This document shows positions 7,067-8,158 of a DNA stretch of 8,158 bases, piece after piece. The DNA is from UBA1724 sp963611685. GTDB lineage: Bacteria > Verrucomicrobiota > Lentisphaeria > Oligosphaerales > Oligosphaeraceae. The stretch's first letter is position 1; every line of letters begins with the position of its first letter. The position numbers were made by a program, and so were the translations under genes. The stretch covers positions 1 to 8,158 of the forward strand of contig CAVDSU010000099.1 of NCBI GenBank assembly GCA_963611685.1, given 5' to 3'. The notes under the pieces are model-generated. The model searched no databases. It was not told where the DNA came from and saw only the letters and a list, made by a program, of their open reading frames with translations.

Positions 7067-7235
7067 CAATAGAAAACTCCCAGTCTTTCGGCAAATCCCC
7101 TGCGGAATCCACCAACCACTCTCTCTTGAGGACCGACCGGCCGACTCACGACCGCCGTCCACTCTCTCTATTACGGGAAATCCCCCGGAATTCTTTCACC
7201 CCTCCAGAAAAATCCCCGAATCCTTTCCGCCCGCC
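7067..7235 (-). promoter_or_regulatory. Gap between sigma factor and ATPase genes with short direct repeats
   Basis: This 169-nt gap holds no gene I accept. On the minus strand GGGGATTT occurs three times (7210-7217, 7178-7185 and 7093-7100), and AGAGAGAGTGG occurs twice (7159-7169 and 7116-7126, 43 nt apart). These could be regulator sites or an internal promoter for the ATPase operon. I see no good -10/-35 pair and no terminator with a T-tract, so function is open. Confidence 0.35.
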
Positions 7236-7823
7236 CTAGCTGGCGCAACGCATCTCCTCACTCCCCAGCCGAATCAAACGCTGCAGACAACGGGCAGTGG
7301 CACGGTTGACGTCGCTCTCCTTCATGCCCAGTCGACGCGCGACCTCCTTCGCACGCATGCCTTCCAGCTTGAACATCTCGAAGGCGACACAATTCCTCTC
7401 CGAGGTCTCCCCACGCTTCAATTTCCACAAGAGCCTCTCAAGACGCCTCCGACGCTCCTTCTGCTCGACGGCAAAATCCGGAGAGGCCACTCGGTCATCC
7501 GCCCAATCGGAGAGGTCGTCGCAATTTTCCACCTTCGCAGAACGACGACGCTCCTTGCGAAGGACGTCCCGAGCCACATTCTCCGCAATCTTGGCAAGGA
7601 ACGCCTCCAATGTCCCACGAGAGGCATCGAACTTGACGTGCGACCCCAAGCAGCACTTCAACAACACTTCCTGAACCAACTCCTCCACACGAATGTCACC
7701 CTCATGCCACCCAAAACGGTGCGCCACCCCCTCAATCAGACGCTGATGCGCACAAATCTCCTCCGCCGTGAGGCACCGAACAACACTCCCACCCAAATTC
7801 ATCCCAGCATTCACTTCCGTCAT
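7236..7823 (-). CDS. ECF-type RNA polymerase sigma factor
   Basis: A 195-aa protein with the two-domain layout of ECF (sigma-70 group 4) factors. Region 2 covers about residues 25-95: the VEELVQEVLLKC helix resembles the usual EDLVQE segment that contacts core polymerase, and TLEAFLAKIAENVARDVLRKERRR matches the region 2.3-2.4 helix, which reads the -10 element. Region 4 covers about 125-185, with a helix-turn-helix in AKEVARRLGMKESDVNRA (158-175) for the -35 element. The linker at 95-125 is short and charged, with no region 3. The start at 7823 has AGGAGG six nt upstream; the longer frame to 7871 lacks one. No anti-sigma factor gene is visible in the window, so control may be by the protease genes themselves or by genes elsewhere. 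As the first gene of the array it may direct transcription of the operon and of itself. Region 2 similarity is clear, the exact ECF group unknown. Confidence 0.9.
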   Translation of the reverse strand: MTEVNAGMNLGGSVVRCLTAEEICAHQRLIEGVAHRFGWHEGDIRVEELVQEVLLKCCLGSHVKFDASRGTLEAFLAKIAENVARDVLRKERRRSAKVENCDDLSDWADDRVASPDFAVEQKERRRRLERLLWKLKRGETSERNCVAFEMFKLEGMRAKEVARRLGMKESDVNRATARCLQRLIRLGSEEMRCAS

Positions 7824-7829
7824 GCAAGC

Positions 7830-7835
7830 CCTCCT
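7830..7835 (-). promoter_or_regulatory. Ribosome binding site of the sigma factor gene
   Basis: AGGAGG on the minus strand lies six nt before the ATG at 7823 and supports this start over the upstream in-frame ATG at 7871, which has no comparable site. Confidence 0.8.
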
Positions 7836-8050
7836 ATGATTCCTGCTACACAACAATGCCGTCCCCCCCAAAAAACCATGACGGAACTCCCATCATCACG
7901 ACATCCGGGAGCATGGATAGAAAATGGCATGCCAAAATTCTGCAAGGTGAAAAATCGCCATCACACCTAAAAATAGTGATAGAAAATTGTGCAGGTGGTA
8001 AAATATTGTTCGAATTAACGGGGAATATGATCAGTTTTTGCAAAGAATAA
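7836..8050 (-). promoter_or_regulatory. AT-rich leader, probable promoter region of the operon
   Basis: This stretch has no accepted gene and is far richer in A and T than the genes. On the minus strand a weak pair can be drawn: TTGCAG (7940-7945) and TTCTAT (7917-7922), 17 nt apart, about 95 nt before the sigma factor ATG; each matches the sigma-70 consensus at only three of six bases. The 10-bp perfect palindrome TGGCATGCCA (7925-7934) falls within that spacer. An ATCAC/GTGAT inverted repeat lies a little further upstream. The promoter region is likely from position and composition; the exact boxes are a guess. Confidence 0.4.
7925..7934. promoter_or_regulatory. Palindrome TGGCATGCCA, possible operator
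   Basis: A perfect 10-bp palindrome upstream of the sigma factor gene, lying between the tentative -35 and -10 boxes. A short palindrome can occur by chance; its position is the only reason to list it as a candidate operator. Confidence 0.25.
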
Positions 8051-8070
8051 GACGCCACCCAAAGGACGGA

Positions 8071-8084
8071 GGGGCAAGCGCCCC
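8071..8084. other. Small GC hairpin near the cluster edge
   Basis: GGGGC (8071-8075), loop AAGC, GCCCC (8080-8084) forms a five-bp stem. Neither strand shows a clean T-tract after it, so a Rho-independent terminator is not supported. It sits where the sequence changes from AT-rich leader to GC-rich repeat. Confidence 0.35.
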
Positions 8085-8089
8085 CGAAT

Positions 8090-8121
8090 TAGTGGCTAGT
8101 CCCTAGTGGCTAGTGGCTAGT
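8090..8121. repeat. Heptamer tandem repeat TAGTGGC, four and a half units
   Basis: Units lie at 8090-8096 (TAGTGGC), 8097-8103 (TAGTCCC, two changes), 8104-8110 (TAGTGGC), 8111-8117 (TAGTGGC) and a partial TAGT at 8118-8121. The seven-bp period is exact. It carries stop codons in several frames and is not coding. It may be an intergenic repeat of the genome, and marks the upstream limit of the gene cluster. Confidence 0.85.
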
Positions 8122-8158
8122 CTGCAAGGTGCCGCAGGCGCCCGTGCGCCGGCGTTTG
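8122..8158. other. GC-rich non-coding edge with a short inverted repeat
   Basis: The last 37 bases hold no gene that can be supported. GGCGC (8137-8141) and GCGCC (8146-8150) can pair around a CCGT loop. Whether this belongs to the heptamer repeat element or to the neighbour beyond the window cannot be told. Confidence 0.3.

Noticed and set aside
7856..8050. 64-codon plus-strand frame in the AT-rich leader
   Set aside because: No ribosome binding site before its ATG, no recognisable motif, and it lies in the likely promoter region of the divergent sigma factor gene.

Overview
The window is bacterial. It has compact, co-oriented genes with strong AGGAG-type ribosome binding sites and an ECF-type sigma factor. 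Base composition is about 60-65% GC over the ATPase genes, near 50% at the left edge and distinctly AT-rich in the upstream region at about 7836-8050. I cannot place the organism; nothing here is a phylogenetic marker. All seven genes I accept lie on the minus strand, so the locus reads from right to left. The long plus-strand open frames are antisense shadows.

Layout in transcription order: a repeat-rich, gene-free edge (8051-8158) with a TAGTGGC heptamer array; an AT-rich leader (7836-8050) that probably holds the promoter; an ECF-type sigma factor (7236-7823); a 169-nt gap with short direct repeats; a 799-aa protein with two AAA+ modules (4667-7066); a complete ClpP (3991-4578); a MoxR-type AAA+ ATPase (2834-3973); a protein joining a HEIWH metallopeptidase-like domain to a VWA-like domain with a full MIDAS (1500-2816); an unrecognised protein with an ankyrin-like C-terminal part (622-1488, 'gene A'); and a second, related gene ('gene B', 577 to the left edge) that is cut by the window. 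The last five complete genes and gene B are separated by 11-88 nt, so they look like one operon that continues off the left edge.

My reading is a proteostasis or conflict-type module. The double-AAA+ protein sits directly upstream of clpP, has a YVG pore-loop-like motif in its second ATPase module, and ends in a tail carrying the tripeptide IGF, which resembles the ClpP-docking tripeptide of ClpX. It is therefore a candidate dedicated unfoldase for this ClpP. The MoxR and VWA/metallopeptidase pair follows a well-known pairing (MoxR ATPase plus VWA cochaperone). The A/B paralogues may be adaptors, substrates or effectors. The sigma factor at the head suggests switched expression. The combined role is inference.

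The A/B junction carries a nearly perfect head-to-tail 117-bp duplication (401-517 and 518-634). It copies the end of gene A, the spacer, the ribosome binding site, the ATG and the first 20 codons of gene B. Because 117 is a multiple of three, gene B has two in-frame starts with identical ribosome binding sites.
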